The notes under the pieces were generated by a model. The model searched no databases, had not been told where the DNA came from, and saw nothing but the letters and a program-made list of their open reading frames with translations. Below are positions 9,693 through 18,990 of a stretch of DNA of 64,000 nucleotides, piece after piece. The translations under genes and the position numbers were made by a program. Source of the DNA: Gaiellasilicea sp037720595 (lineage in GTDB: Bacteria; Actinomycetota; Thermoleophilia; Gaiellales; Gaiellaceae); contig JBBJLW010000003.1 in assembly GCA_037720595.1 (NCBI GenBank), positions 1 to 64,000 on the forward strand. Reading direction: 5' to 3'. Position 1 is the first letter of the stretch, and each line of letters begins with the position of its first letter.

Positions 9693-9836
9693 CTAGTGGC
9701 CGCGGCGCCGGCGGCGGAGCGCCTGCGAGGTCTCGCCGAGCGCGATCACGGCGAGGAAGATCAGGCCGACGATCAGCATGCCGGTGATCACATTACGTCC
9801 CTCTTCGGCGGCGTTCGCGAGCAGCCAGGCGATCAT
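9693..9836 (-). CDS. small single-pass membrane protein (47 aa)
   Basis: A 47-residue reading frame, ATG 9834-9836 to TAG 9693-9695, too short for most gene callers. It has a short N-terminal segment, one hydrophobic helix of about 18 residues (from ITGMLIVGLIFLAVIAL) and a strongly basic tail (five consecutive Arg, then GH), which predicts a cytosolic C-terminus by the positive-inside rule. It lies 10 bases after the stop of the hypothetical gene that follows hemL and may belong to the same transcript. Function unknown; support is the coding pattern and the clean membrane topology. Confidence 0.5.
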   Translation of the reverse strand: MIAWLLANAAEEGRNVITGMLIVGLIFLAVIALGETSQALRRRRRGH

Positions 9837-9846
9837 GGCCGCGAGC

Positions 9847-10311
9847 TTATCCGAACCGCTCCGTGTGAGCCACCAGAGCGGCTGCGACGGCGTCCGCGCT
9901 CGCTGGACCGCCCAACCGGCGTGTCGTCGCGACCCACGCCTCGCCGTCGCCGGCAGCGCCCTCGGCCCGTAGGTGGGCGCATGTCGAGATCAGGTCGGCG
10001 AGCGCCGCCACGGCCTCGATCTCGCCGGTTGCCGCGATCCTGACGAGGCCGTGCGCGTAGAGGTAGTCGCCGAGCAGGATCGCCTCGTGCTCGCCGGGAG
10101 GCGCGAAGAGCCGCGAGCGCCCGTAGTGGACGAGGTAGCCCTCGTAGATCGTCTCCAACGCAAGCGCGAAGCGCTCCGCGGCGAGCGGCGAGAAGACCGG
10201 CTCGTGTCTGCGCTCGTCGTCCGGGAGCAGCGTTTCGGCCCAGAGTGGGCTCTCGGCTGCAGCCTCGCCCGCGAGCGTCTCCCAGAGGTCAGGAGGCGAA
10301 GAAGTCAGCAA
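9847..10311 (-). CDS. alpha-helical protein of unknown function, coupled to hemL
   Basis: A 154-residue protein whose ATG overlaps the end of hemL by 23 bases, so translation is probably coupled. It appears all-helical, and its central LLGDYLYAHGL resembles a segment found in trans-prenyl diphosphate synthases, but the Asp-rich substrate motifs of those enzymes (DDxxD) are absent, so catalysis is not supported. It may be a short non-catalytic relative or something unrelated. The operon context (hemB-hemL-this gene) suggests only a loose link to tetrapyrrole or isoprenoid metabolism. Confidence 0.65.
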   Translation of the reverse strand: MLTSSPPDLWETLAGEAAAESPLWAETLLPDDERRHEPVFSPLAAERFALALETIYEGYLVHYGRSRLFAPPGEHEAILLGDYLYAHGLVRIAATGEIEAVAALADLISTCAHLRAEGAAGDGEAWVATTRRLGGPASADAVAAALVAHTERFG

Positions 10312-11551
10312 CTGCGTCGATGGTCGCGTCGATGTGCTCGTCCTCGTGCGCGAGCGAGACGAAGAGGCACTCGAACTGCGAGGGCGCGATGTAGATCCCG
10401 CGCTCGAGCAGGTGGCGGAAGAGGGCGCCGTAACGCTCGGTGTCGCTGTGCTGAGCGTCGGCGAAGTTGCGGACCGCGCCGTCGATCAGGAAGAAGGTTG
10501 CCATCGCGCCGACTCGCTGGACGTGTCCGAACGCCCGCAACCCCGCCTCGAGCCGAGCGCCCTTCTCCTCCAGCCGCTCGTACACGGCCGGCTCGCGCAG
10601 GCGGCGGAGAACCGAGATCCCAGCCGCGGTCGCGAGTGGATTGCCGGCGAGCGTCCCGGCCTGGTAGACGTCGCCGGAAGGGGCGAGGCGCTCCATGATC
10701 TCGGCTCGGCCGCCGAACGCTGCGGCGGGGAGACCGCCGCCGACGATCTTGCCGAGGATCGTCAGGTCGGGCAGGACGCCGAAGCGCTCCTGGGCGCCCC
10801 CGCGCGCCACGCGAAAGCCGGTGATCACCTCGTCGAAGAGCAGCAGCGCCCCGGATGCGTCGCAGAGCGCGCGGAGCGCCTCGAGGAAGCCGGGCGCCGG
10901 CGGAACGACGCCCATGTTCCCCGCGACGGGCTCGACGACGATCGCCGCGAGCCCCTCGCCGTAGCGCTCGACGGCCGCCGCGACGGCATCGACGTCGTTG
11001 AAGGTCGTCACGATCGTGTCGGCCGTCACGCCGGTCGGGACACCCGGGCTCGACGGGATCCCGAGCGTTGCGAGGCCGGAGCCGGCGCTCGCGAGCAGCG
11101 CATCCACATGACCGTGATAGCAGCCCGCGAACTTGAGGATCCGGTCGCGGTGCGTGAAGGCGCGCGCCAGCCGGATCGCGCTCATCGACGCCTCGGTGCC
11201 GGAGGAGACGAGGCGGACTAGCTCCATGGACGGCACTGCGTCGACGATCTCCGCCGCGAGCTCGACCTCCGCCTCGGTGGGCGCTCCGAAGGTCGTCCCG
11301 CGCTGGGCGGCGTCGCCAATCGCCGCGAGCGTCTCGGGGTCGGCATGGCCGAAGACGAGCGGCCCCCAGGACATCACCCAGTCCACGTAGCGCCTGCCGT
11401 CGACGTCCTCTATCAGAGCGCCCTCGCCCGAGCGCATGAAGACCGGCTCGTCGAGCCCGACCGCGCGCATCGCCCGCACCGGCGAGTTGACGCCGCCGGG
11501 GATGAGCTTCGTGGCCCGGCTCCACAGCGCCGACCTGGACGCTAGAGCCAT
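10289..11551 (-). CDS. hemL: glutamate-1-semialdehyde 2,1-aminomutase
   Basis: A 420-residue PLP enzyme that converts glutamate-1-semialdehyde to 5-aminolevulinate, the precursor of all tetrapyrroles in the C5 pathway. Visible hallmarks are the N-terminal LIPGGVNSPVRA, SSGTEASMSAIRLARA (phosphate and cofactor region), FDEVITGFRV and the PLP-lysine segment LGKIVGGGLPAAAFGG, plus the QAGTLAGNPLA loop. Length fits the family. The chosen ATG (11549-11551) overlaps the end of hemB by 10 bases; the frame stays open further upstream but runs antiparallel within hemB and lacks family similarity. With hemB next to it, this is a haem/tetrapyrrole operon. Confidence 0.95.
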   Translation of the reverse strand: MALASRSALWSRATKLIPGGVNSPVRAMRAVGLDEPVFMRSGEGALIEDVDGRRYVDWVMSWGPLVFGHADPETLAAIGDAAQRGTTFGAPTEAEVELAAEIVDAVPSMELVRLVSSGTEASMSAIRLARAFTHRDRILKFAGCYHGHVDALLASAGSGLATLGIPSSPGVPTGVTADTIVTTFNDVDAVAAAVERYGEGLAAIVVEPVAGNMGVVPPAPGFLEALRALCDASGALLLFDEVITGFRVARGGAQERFGVLPDLTILGKIVGGGLPAAAFGGRAEIMERLAPSGDVYQAGTLAGNPLATAAGISVLRRLREPAVYERLEEKGARLEAGLRAFGHVQRVGAMATFFLIDGAVRNFADAQHSDTERYGALFRHLLERGIYIAPSQFECLFVSLAHEDEHIDATIDAVADFFAS

Positions 11552-12492
11552 CGGGCGAGCTCCTTCGTCCAGTACGAGAACACGATGTCTGCGCCGGCGC
11601 GCTTGATCGCCGTCAGCGACTCCAGCGCAGCCTGCCGCTCGTCGAGGTAGCCGCCGGCCGCGGCCGCCTTCACCATCGCGTACTCGCCCGAGACGTTGTA
11701 GGCGGCGACCGGGCAGTCGAAGCGCTCGCGCACGGCGTGGATCACGTCGAGGTAGGGCAGCGCGGGCTTGAGCAGGAGCACGTCCGCCCCCTCGGCGAGA
11801 TCCAGCTCGCATTCCCGTAGCGCCTCGCGAATGTTCGCGGGATCCATCTGGTAACCGCGGCGGTCGCCCTCCTGCGGGGTCGACTCCGCGGCCTCCCGGA
11901 AGGGGCCGTAGAAAGCCGAGGCGTACTTGGCCGCGTAGGAGATGAGCGGCGTCTCGGGAAGCGCCTCGCGGATCGCACCCACGCGACCGTCCATCATGTC
12001 GCTCGGCGCGACCGCGTCCGCACCGGCCTCGACGTGACTGACGGCGGTCCGCGCGAGCAGCTCGAGCGTCTCGTCGTTCTGGACCTCTCCGCCGCGGAGA
12101 ACGCCGCAGTGGCCGTGGGCGGTGTATTCGCAGAGGCAGACGTCCGTGACGAGCACCAGCTCCGGCTGCTCGGCCCGGAGCGCGCGCAGCGCCTGCTGGA
12201 CGATCCCGTCGTCCGCCCAGGCGCCCGAGCCCTCGTCGTCCTTCTCCTCCTCCGGGATCCCGAACAGGAGAACCGCCCTGACGCCGAGCGAGACAAGCTC
12301 GCCCGCCTCCGCGACGACGTCCTCGACCGAGTACCGCGCCATGCCCGGAAGATCCTCGTTCGCAACGCTCGCGGGCCCGACGAAGAGCGGCTGCACGAAG
12401 TCGTCGAGGTCGAGGCGCGTCTCGCGGACGAGCGAGCGCAGCGCGTCGGTGCGCCGGAGCCGGCGCAGCCGCGTGACTGGAAAGGCGCTCAC
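11542..12492 (-). CDS. hemB: delta-aminolevulinic acid dehydratase (porphobilinogen synthase)
   Basis: A 316-residue enzyme that condenses two 5-aminolevulinates to porphobilinogen in the cytosol. The zinc-type site is visible as VCLCEYTAHGHCG (three cysteines), so this is not the Asp-rich Mg type. The two Schiff-base lysine regions appear as YAAKYASAFYGPFR and YAMVKAAAAGGYLD, and SDMMDGRVGAIR is the family signature. It starts at GTG (12490-12492). It precedes hemL in the same orientation and overlaps it by 10 bases. Confidence 0.95.
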   Translation of the reverse strand: MSAFPVTRLRRLRRTDALRSLVRETRLDLDDFVQPLFVGPASVANEDLPGMARYSVEDVVAEAGELVSLGVRAVLLFGIPEEEKDDEGSGAWADDGIVQQALRALRAEQPELVLVTDVCLCEYTAHGHCGVLRGGEVQNDETLELLARTAVSHVEAGADAVAPSDMMDGRVGAIREALPETPLISYAAKYASAFYGPFREAAESTPQEGDRRGYQMDPANIREALRECELDLAEGADVLLLKPALPYLDVIHAVRERFDCPVAAYNVSGEYAMVKAAAAGGYLDERQAALESLTAIKRAGADIVFSYWTKELARWL

Positions 12493-12523
12493 GCAGAACA
12501 GGGTACGTCAGGCGACCCTTTTT

Positions 12524-13852
12524 CTAGGCAGGGAGCCGGGCGACCACGCTGCGAGCCACCGCGCCGTAGCCGAGCGTGAGGCCGAGGAGCCACGCCGCCT
12601 CCCGCAGCAGTGCCGCCCAGGGGTCGAGCTCGAAAAGCGCCGCGGTGAAAAAACGAAGCCCATGCGCGAACGGGAACGCATTGCTGATCGCGGCTGCGGC
12701 CGGCGCGACCTCGCGTGGGACGAGACCGAGGAAGACGATCGGGAGCACGGCGAGGATCGCGACGAGCGACGCCGTCCGTCCCTCTCGCGCGAGCGCGCCG
12801 AGCAGCGAGCCAAGCGCTCCGAGCGCCGCGCCCGCGAGAGCCAACCCGACGACGAGGAGCGGGAGCCGCGACCACGGTTGGCCCCCTTCGACGTCGCCGA
12901 GCTCGATGATCGCGCCGAACGCGACCGCGATCCCCAACCCCACCGCGATTGCCGCGACAGCGGCGAGAGCGACCTTCGCGGCCACCAGTTCTCCAGGACC
13001 CACGAGACCGCGGCGCAGTCGTCCGAGCACGCCCTCGTCCCGCTCGCCTGCGAGCGCGGCGGCTGCGAGCAGGAGCGCGAGAAAGGAGATCGTCAGCGCG
13101 AGCGCATACGACTGCACCTGGGCCGAGAGCGCCCACGTGCGCCCCGCGTCGCGCGACTCGACGAGCTCGATCGGACTCGCGGTCGCCCGGAGCGCGTCGT
13201 CGGTCTCCCCCAGAGCGAGCTCGGCGGTGCGGACGAACTCGCGGATCCGATCGAGCCGCGGGCCCGGCGGCAGCTCGTCGAGCAGGCTGCGCGCTCCATC
13301 GAGCCCCAACACGTCGATGCTCTGGCCGAGGAACTCGCCCCGCCCGCCCTCGAGCAACAGCTCGATGTAGCGGAGATTCGCCTCCACGTAGGCGTCGGAG
13401 AGCTCTCGGTTGAGCTGGTAGACGAGCGCCTGCACCTGCTGGCTGACCCGGATCGAAAGTCCGCCTCGGGTCGTCTCGAGCTCGAGCTGCGGGCTCCTGG
13501 CCATGCTGCGGAGGTCGGCGACGAACCCGCGCGGGACGACGAGCAGCGCGACGATTCGACCCGACGAGAGCTGTCGCTCCGCCTCGTCTCGGTCGAGCCG
13601 GACGAGTGTCACCTCGTTGGCGACGCGATCGATCGTCTCGCCGACGTGGAAGGTGCGGTCGCCGATCTCGATCGAGACCGGCAGGCGGTCCTCGTCCACC
13701 AGCGCGACCCGAGGCTTCGCGTTCGCGTAGCTCGCCACGAGTCCGACGAGCGCTGCGACGACGAGCGGATAGGCGAGCAGGACGACGAGCGCGAGCGGCG
13801 AGCGCCACAGCACCCGCAGGTCCTTGCGCAGGATCCGCAGCACTCGACTCAC
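12524..13852 (-). CDS. ABC-2 type transporter permease
   Basis: A 442-residue membrane protein with the ABC-2 exporter layout: one N-terminal helix (around ALVVLLAYPLVVAALVGLV), a large extracytoplasmic domain of about 200 residues, then about five helices in the C-terminal half. The LxGERDEGVLGRLRRGLVGPGELVAAK segment is the coupling helix region typical of the family. It begins at GTG, within a GTGA overlap with the ATPase gene stop, so the two are translationally coupled. Cargo is unknown; the architecture is shared by drug, lipid and cell-wall exporters of the YhgE/NatB sort. Confidence 0.87.
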   Translation of the reverse strand: MSRVLRILRKDLRVLWRSPLALVVLLAYPLVVAALVGLVASYANAKPRVALVDEDRLPVSIEIGDRTFHVGETIDRVANEVTLVRLDRDEAERQLSSGRIVALLVVPRGFVADLRSMARSPQLELETTRGGLSIRVSQQVQALVYQLNRELSDAYVEANLRYIELLLEGGRGEFLGQSIDVLGLDGARSLLDELPPGPRLDRIREFVRTAELALGETDDALRATASPIELVESRDAGRTWALSAQVQSYALALTISFLALLLAAAALAGERDEGVLGRLRRGLVGPGELVAAKVALAAVAAIAVGLGIAVAFGAIIELGDVEGGQPWSRLPLLVVGLALAGAALGALGSLLGALAREGRTASLVAILAVLPIVFLGLVPREVAPAAAAISNAFPFAHGLRFFTAALFELDPWAALLREAAWLLGLTLGYGAVARSVVARLPA

Positions 13853-14454
13853 CGGAAGCTCAGCCGCCCTGCCTCGATCAGGCCGACGCGGTCGGCTTGC
13901 CCGAGCTCCTCGAGGTTCTGGGTGACGAAGCAGACGGCCCCGCCGCCGGCGACCACCTCGGCGAGCCGCCGCCAGAGCTCGTCACGCCTCTCGGCGTCGA
14001 GTGAGGCCGTCGGCTCGTCGAGCAGCAGGACGGGCGGCGCGCCGAGCAGCGCGAGCGCGAGGTTGAGCCGCTGACGCTGGCCTACCGAGAGGTCGGCCGC
14101 CGGGCGATCCGGGAGCTCCGAGCTGGTGGCCGGAACCCCTGCGAGCGCCGCGAAGAGCGCGAGATTCTCCCGCGGCGTCAGCTTCCCGTAGAGCGCGGGC
14201 CGCTGGGGTGCCCAGCCGACGGCTGTCGAGCGCTCGACGCCGCCGGTGGAGGGGTCGAGCGCCCCGGCGAGGATCGAGAGCAATGTCGTCTTGCCGGCTC
14301 CGTTCGGCCCGACGAGCGCCAAGAGCTCGCCGGCCCGCAGCTCGAGATCGCACGGTTCGAGCGCGGTTCGGCGGCCGAAGAGCCGCGAGATCCCTTTCGC
14401 CGACAGTAACTCCGGCGGACGTAGCTGGGCCGAGAGCGGCGGCGACTCGGCCAT
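13849..14454 (-). CDS. ABC transporter ATP-binding protein
   Basis: A 201-residue ATPase subunit with Walker A GPNGAGKTT, signature LSVGQRQRL, Walker B LLLDEP and the switch region FVTQNLEEL. The usual switch His is replaced by Gln in FVTQN, which may slow ATP turnover or simply be a lineage trait. The ATG at 14452-14454 starts the region matching the family; upstream sequence in this frame is the 5' end of the divergent gene. It is coupled by a GTGA overlap to the permease gene downstream, and together they form a likely exporter. Confidence 0.87.
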   Translation of the reverse strand: MAESPPLSAQLRPPELLSAKGISRLFGRRTALEPCDLELRAGELLALVGPNGAGKTTLLSILAGALDPSTGGVERSTAVGWAPQRPALYGKLTPRENLALFAALAGVPATSSELPDRPAADLSVGQRQRLNLALALLGAPPVLLLDEPTASLDAERRDELWRRLAEVVAGGGAVCFVTQNLEELGQADRVGLIEAGRLSFR

Positions 14455-14516
14455 GAGGTGGATCGTAGCCCTGTTCCGGTGGAAGGTTTCGGCAGACTCG
14501 GCTATGGTTGCCGCCA

Positions 14517-15302
14517 ATGGCTTCGGCCCGACAACGGGACGCGGTGCGCCGACGCGCGCGCCGTCGCCGCCCGCGCAGCTACACCGAACGGCACGCCGGA
14601 CGCATCGTCCTGACCGCCCTCGTCTCGGCGGTTCTCTTGCTGACCCTGCTCCTGACTGCATTCGGCTCGACCTCGATCCAGCTCGCGGCCGCGCCTCTTG
14701 CGCCGGCGGGCGGCCTCCCCGGCGGACGCCCCGAGCCGCAGGTCGTCGCCTCGGCGGATTCGCTCCGGCTCCAGCTTCCGATCGCCCAGAACGCCGTTAC
14801 CGCCATCGGCTACCACCGCGCCGGCGGCTCCTCTCTCTCGCTCGATCCGGTCGGGCACCAGGGCAACGCGGGGCTGCTCTCACGGCTCTGGCACCGGCTT
14901 GCGGGCTCGCGGGAGGGACGGCTCGTCTGGTACCAGCTCAGCGGCAGCCGCGGTCCGGGCACCTCTGCGGTCGACATCGGGGCGACGCCCGGAACCGACG
15001 TCTATGCGCCCGTCGACGGCACGGTCGTCGGAATCTCCGACTACGTGATCTCGAACCGCGTACAGGGCTCGCGAATCGACATTCGGCCCCAGTTGGCGCC
15101 CTCGGTCGTCGTCTCGCTGATCCACCTTCGCCCGGATCCGGCGCTCACGGTCGGCTCCGCGGTCGCGGCCTCGCGCTCGAAGATCGGCGTCGTGCTCGAC
15201 CTCTCGCAGGTGGAGCGCCAAGCGCTTGCCCGCTACACCCAGGACGCCGGCAACAACGTCTCGCTCGAGGTTCGCCCCGCCGCGACCTTGTCGCTCCGCT
15301 GA
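14517..15302 (+). CDS. membrane-anchored M23/LytM-like protein, catalytically degenerate
   Basis: About 261 residues from ATG 14517 (a TTG at 14508 would add three). A basic N-terminus is followed by one membrane helix (VLTALVSAVLLLTLLLTAF), then a long extracytoplasmic part. Residues about 155-240 resemble the lysostaphin-type M23 fold (GTDVYAPVDGTVVGI, a strand with SLIHL), but the zinc ligands expected as HxGxD and HxH are missing (AVDIGATPGTD, LIHL). It is therefore probably a non-catalytic LytM-like regulator or peptidoglycan-binding protein. The divergent ABC pair lies upstream and the phosphoesterase gene overlaps its stop. Confidence 0.7.
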   Translation: MASARQRDAVRRRARRRRPRSYTERHAGRIVLTALVSAVLLLTLLLTAFGSTSIQLAAAPLAPAGGLPGGRPEPQVVASADSLRLQLPIAQNAVTAIGYHRAGGSSLSLDPVGHQGNAGLLSRLWHRLAGSREGRLVWYQLSGSRGPGTSAVDIGATPGTDVYAPVDGTVVGISDYVISNRVQGSRIDIRPQLAPSVVVSLIHLRPDPALTVGSAVAASRSKIGVVLDLSQVERQALARYTQDAGNNVSLEVRPAATLSLR

Positions 15303-16078
15303 AGATCCTCTTTGTCGGAGATGTGGTCGGTGCGCCGGGCCGGCGGGCGATCGAGGAGCGCCTGAAGAGCCTGCGGGAGGAGCTCGACGTCTCGTTCTGC
15401 ATCGTCAACGGGGAGAACGTCGCCGACGGGGTCGGGATCACGCCGAAGCTCGCCGAGCGGCTGCTCGCGGCCGGCGCGGACGTGATCACGCTTGGGAACC
15501 ACACCTGGCGGCGTCGCGAGATCAACCCCTATCTGACCGGGTCGGAGCGCGTGATCCGGCCGGCGAACTTCGCCTCGGCCGCGCCGGGCCGCGGGCTGGC
15601 CGTCGCGAACGCGACCGACGGAACGCCGGTTGCCGTGATCAACGTGATGGGCTCGCTCTTCCTGAACGTCGCGCACGACCTCTTCGAGGCGATCGACGGG
15701 CTCGTGGACGAGGCGAAGCGTGCGGCCGAGGTCGTCGTGGTGGACGTGCACGCTGAGGCGACGAGCGAGAAGGTTGCGCTCGCGCATTGGCTGGACGGCC
15801 GCGTCACCGCGGTGCTCGGCACGCACACGCACGTCCAGACCGCGGACGCGCGGATCCAGAAAGGCGGAACCGCGGCGATGACGGACGTGGGGATGACCGG
15901 GCCGCACGATTCGGTGATCGGCGTCAAGGCCGACCTCGCGATCCACCGGATGCGAACCGGGATGCCGGTGCGCTTCGAGGTCGCCGACCGCGATGTCCGG
16001 CTGGAGGGTGCGCTCGTCGAGTGCGACGCCGCCGGCCGGGCTACGGCGATCGAGCCGGTACGCGTTCGGATCGACTGA
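15299..16078 (+). CDS. YmdB-family metallophosphoesterase (TIGR00282 type)
   Basis: A 259-residue calcineurin-like phosphoesterase. Family members such as YmdB hydrolyse 2',3'-cyclic nucleotides. Metal-binding motifs are clear: FVGDVVG, NGENVADG, LGNHTW, DVHAEATSEK and GTHTHVQT. The family normally begins with M-K-I-L-F-x-G-D; here the codon in that place is CTG (15299-15301), overlapping the TGA stop of the preceding gene as CTGA. No ATG, GTG or TTG lies nearby in frame, so CTG initiation with coupling is the best reading. The 3' end overlaps the convergent glycosyltransferase gene by 38 bases. Confidence 0.88.
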   Translation: MKILFVGDVVGAPGRRAIEERLKSLREELDVSFCIVNGENVADGVGITPKLAERLLAAGADVITLGNHTWRRREINPYLTGSERVIRPANFASAAPGRGLAVANATDGTPVAVINVMGSLFLNVAHDLFEAIDGLVDEAKRAAEVVVVDVHAEATSEKVALAHWLDGRVTAVLGTHTHVQTADARIQKGGTAAMTDVGMTGPHDSVIGVKADLAIHRMRTGMPVRFEVADRDVRLEGALVECDAAGRATAIEPVRVRID

Positions 16079-17264
16079 GCAACGCCACGAGTACGGCAAC
16101 CAGTACGAGGTCGCGGGCGAGCACCAACCCGGACGCAACCCCGTCGAACTCGAGCGCCAGCTCCCAGTAGCGCGCCGGGAACCAGAGCTGAGTCAGCACC
16201 AGTGCGACGCCGAGCAGCACCGCCGCGCGCAGACCGCGCCGGCCGGCGACGAGCGGCACGAGCGGCGCCAGCCAGATCAGGAACTGCGGCGACAGGACCT
16301 TGCCGAGCGCGACGAAGGCCAGGAGAGCGGCGGCGCTCCAGCGAATGAGCTCCTCGCCGGTGCGCGGCCGTTGCAGCCAGATCCAGGTGAGAACGCCGAG
16401 CTGTGCCGCCGTCAGCAGCGTCGCGACGACCGCAGGGCCTGCGCCGGCGAGGTTCTGGGAGCCGTGGCCCGAGCGCATCTCGATCCCCAGCCCGAAAAGG
16501 TGGTGCGCGGCGAGGAAGAGAGCCGAGCCGAGGCTCTCGATCTGAAGTGGCCGGCCGAGCTGGCGGCCGAGGCTGTAGGCGACTCCGTCGGCACCGAGAA
16601 CGACGAACGGCAGGTAGACGAGCGCGACCACTCCCGCGAGCACGCCGAGGCAGACGAGCGCCTCGCGCCGGCCGCGGCGCTGCCACACGAGGGAGAGCGC
16701 GAGCGGCACGAGCACCACCGGGAAGAGCTTGGCAGCGACCGCGAGGCCGAGCACGCCGAAGCCGAGTCGGTCCCGCTCCCAGACGAGCGCTGCGAGCGCC
16801 GCGAGCACGAGCGCGATAGGCCAGAGATCGAAGCGGGTGAGCACGACCGAGCCGAGCAGCAGCGGAAAGACCGCGATCGCGGCGAGCGCGGCGACGACCC
16901 GCGTCCGCGAGGCCCGCAGCGCTGCGAGCACGAGGCCCGCACAGAGCAGCACGAGCACCCCGCAGGCGGCCATCGTCCACTCGAACACGTTGCGAAACGC
17001 CGACCGGTCGCCGTTCTCGCTGAGGAGCGAGGGAAGCGCGAAGACGGGCAGCGCCGCCGGCGGGTACTCGAGCCGAAAGTCTCGGTAGGGGATCCTGCCG
17101 CGCTCGATCGCGTTGCCGTAGGTTTCGTAGACGGGGATGTCGACGATCTCCTCGTTGTCGTAGAAGCCGCCGTGCAGCGCCCCGAACGCGCCCAGGAAGA
17201 GCAAGGCGCCGGCGACCGTGACGCAGCTAGTGAACCGGCTCGACGCGATCACGGCGGGAAGCAC
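16041..17264 (-). CDS. polytopic membrane glycosyltransferase-like protein (GT87/DUF2029)
   Basis: A 407-residue integral membrane protein with around ten hydrophobic helices. The N-terminal external loop has DIPVYETYGNAIERGRIPYRDF followed by EYPP, matching the pattern of polyprenyl-phosphate-sugar-using GT-C enzymes of the GT87/DUF2029 group (mannosyltransferase-like). It starts at GTG 17264, overlapping the end of the preceding glycosyltransferase-like gene by 38 bases; a second GTG 12 bases further in is also possible. With GtrA upstream, a role in lipid-linked sugar transfer to a cell-envelope glycan is likely; the exact sugar and acceptor are unknown. Confidence 0.75.
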   Translation of the reverse strand: MLPAVIASSRFTSCVTVAGALLFLGAFGALHGGFYDNEEIVDIPVYETYGNAIERGRIPYRDFRLEYPPAALPVFALPSLLSENGDRSAFRNVFEWTMAACGVLVLLCAGLVLAALRASRTRVVAALAAIAVFPLLLGSVVLTRFDLWPIALVLAALAALVWERDRLGFGVLGLAVAAKLFPVVLVPLALSLVWQRRGRREALVCLGVLAGVVALVYLPFVVLGADGVAYSLGRQLGRPLQIESLGSALFLAAHHLFGLGIEMRSGHGSQNLAGAGPAVVATLLTAAQLGVLTWIWLQRPRTGEELIRWSAAALLAFVALGKVLSPQFLIWLAPLVPLVAGRRGLRAAVLLGVALVLTQLWFPARYWELALEFDGVASGLVLARDLVLVAVLVALLSRSERVPARSP

Positions 17265-18990
17265 TCAGGATGGCGAAGGCCACGAAGGGAAAGAACCACG
17301 GGATGTAGAGGTAGAACCAGTGCGTCAGCACGAGCTCGAAGCCGATCAGGACTGCGGCCGTGAGCGCTGCGAGCTGGAGCGGCGAGCGTCGTCGCGGCAC
17401 GAACGCGAGCGCGAGCGCCCCCGCGACGAGCAGCACTTCGAGTCCCTGCTGCACGAGGTGCAGATCCGGAACTCCCGCCGCGTGGTACTGACCCCAGCCC
17501 CAAACCGAGAACGGTGACTCCCGGTCGAGCTGGAAGCCCAGAGTGCGCTCCCCGAAGACGCGGGTCGCGTGGAGCGGATCCGGCTCGAGCAGGAGGATGG
17601 CGAACGCCGCAAGCGTGGCGACGGCGAAGCCCGCGGCCCACCTCCGGCCGCCACGCCCGAGGCGCAGCGGCCAGCCGAGCGCGTTCGGGTAGGCGAGCCA
17701 GAGCGGTGCGAGCAGGAGCGCGGCGAACTTCGTCCAGCCAGCCAGCGCGACCCCGGCGCCGCGCGCCCAGGCAGAGGACGCGAGCCAGAAGCCGAAGATC
17801 AGAAACGCGGGCATGATCGCGTCGTTCGTGTTCGAGTTCGACGCGTAGAGCGTGAACGGATATGCGGCCCAGGCGAACGCGAGCGTCGCGCCCAGCCGGT
17901 TGCCGCCGAACCGGCGACCCACGAGCGCGAGACCGAGCAGGCAGAGCCCGTCGAAGAGCAGCGAGGTCGCGTGCGCCGCCCAGAGCTCGTCCCACTTGCC
18001 GGTCCAGCCGAAGGCGAGATATCCGGGCACGTAGGCGAGATAGGAAACCGGCCCATAGGTGTCGCCGCGTGCGTTCGATGCCTCGCAGCGCCCGTTCGTC
18101 TGGATCCGCTCGCGTACCTCGCCGTTCGCGTCGGCCGGTCCGCACTCCTTCAGGTCGCCCTGCTCGGGCATGTGGCCATACGGAACCTGACCGTTGACGA
18201 TCCGCTGGCCGCCGATCACGCCGGCGAAGCCGACGTCGATCGTGCTCCGCGGCGCCTCGAGGTTGAGTCCGACCCGGAAGCCCGCGAGGAAGATGGCCGC
18301 CGCCGCGAGCACCCAGACCGGCCAGACCGGCCTCGACGCCCGCGGGGGCCGGTCGCGACGCGCGATCCAGAGGCAGCGCGCCAGGAGGTAGACGAGCGGC
18401 GGGTAGGCGAGCGGAGCACTCCAGAAGATCTCTCCCTCGTTGAAGAGCCGGAGCGAGACCGTGAACGAGAGCAGCGCCAGCAGGTCGAGGTTGCGCAGCG
18501 AGCGCGGCCGGCGTAGATCGGCGAGGCCGAGCAGGAACGCTCCGCAGAAGGCGAGCCAGACCCAGGCGGTGTTGATCGTCTTGCCTCCGAACGCTCCGGC
18601 GCCTCCGCGCGCCATCGTCCACGCAACCTGCGGTCCCGTCCACGCTTCCCGCACGGCCCCGGTTCGGTCGTCCACCTTTCCGAGCGCGATCTGCCCCGCC
18701 TCGCCCGACCAGACCTTGAGCTCCCATTCGTCGGCCTCGGGCTCGTACTCGGCTGCGGTCGTCGGTTTCGGCGGGTAGCGCGCGAGCCAGTCGGCCACCT
18801 TGGGCTCGCCGAGGAAGACCTCGAGCGCCTGCGCTTCGGTCAGGTGGGCGCCGCCGGCTGCAGGCGCGAAGGGCACCTGGACGAGCCGGCCCTCGTCGTC
18901 GTAGACCGGGGTCGTGGGCGCGGCGGCCCCGGCGGGTGCGGCCAGCAGCAGCGCCGCGCCGAGGACGACTAGCGCTCTCTGAACGACCAG
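17227..18990 (-). CDS. membrane glycosyltransferase-like protein with N-terminal PepSY-like domain
   Basis: About 587 residues. A signal-type helix (LVVLGAALLLAAPAG) leads to a soluble ~110-residue segment (EAQALEVFLGEPKV... YEPEADEWELKVWSG) that resembles a PepSY-like fold, then around ten membrane helices. The region NGQVPYGHMPE and GDTYGPVSYLAYVPGY is like GT87/DUF2029 GT-C enzymes. There is no ATG, GTG or TTG near the natural N-terminus; CTG 18988-18990 would give the intact signal sequence and a 22-base overlap with gtrA, so I take CTG as the start. It sits between gtrA and another GT87-like gene, supporting an envelope-sugar role. Confidence 0.7.
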   Translation of the reverse strand: MVVQRALVVLGAALLLAAPAGAAAPTTPVYDDEGRLVQVPFAPAAGGAHLTEAQALEVFLGEPKVADWLARYPPKPTTAAEYEPEADEWELKVWSGEAGQIALGKVDDRTGAVREAWTGPQVAWTMARGGAGAFGGKTINTAWVWLAFCGAFLLGLADLRRPRSLRNLDLLALLSFTVSLRLFNEGEIFWSAPLAYPPLVYLLARCLWIARRDRPPRASRPVWPVWVLAAAAIFLAGFRVGLNLEAPRSTIDVGFAGVIGGQRIVNGQVPYGHMPEQGDLKECGPADANGEVRERIQTNGRCEASNARGDTYGPVSYLAYVPGYLAFGWTGKWDELWAAHATSLLFDGLCLLGLALVGRRFGGNRLGATLAFAWAAYPFTLYASNSNTNDAIMPAFLIFGFWLASSAWARGAGVALAGWTKFAALLLAPLWLAYPNALGWPLRLGRGGRRWAAGFAVATLAAFAILLLEPDPLHATRVFGERTLGFQLDRESPFSVWGWGQYHAAGVPDLHLVQQGLEVLLVAGALALAFVPRRRSPLQLAALTAAVLIGFELVLTHWFYLYIPWFFPFVAFAILSASRRDRVEPVH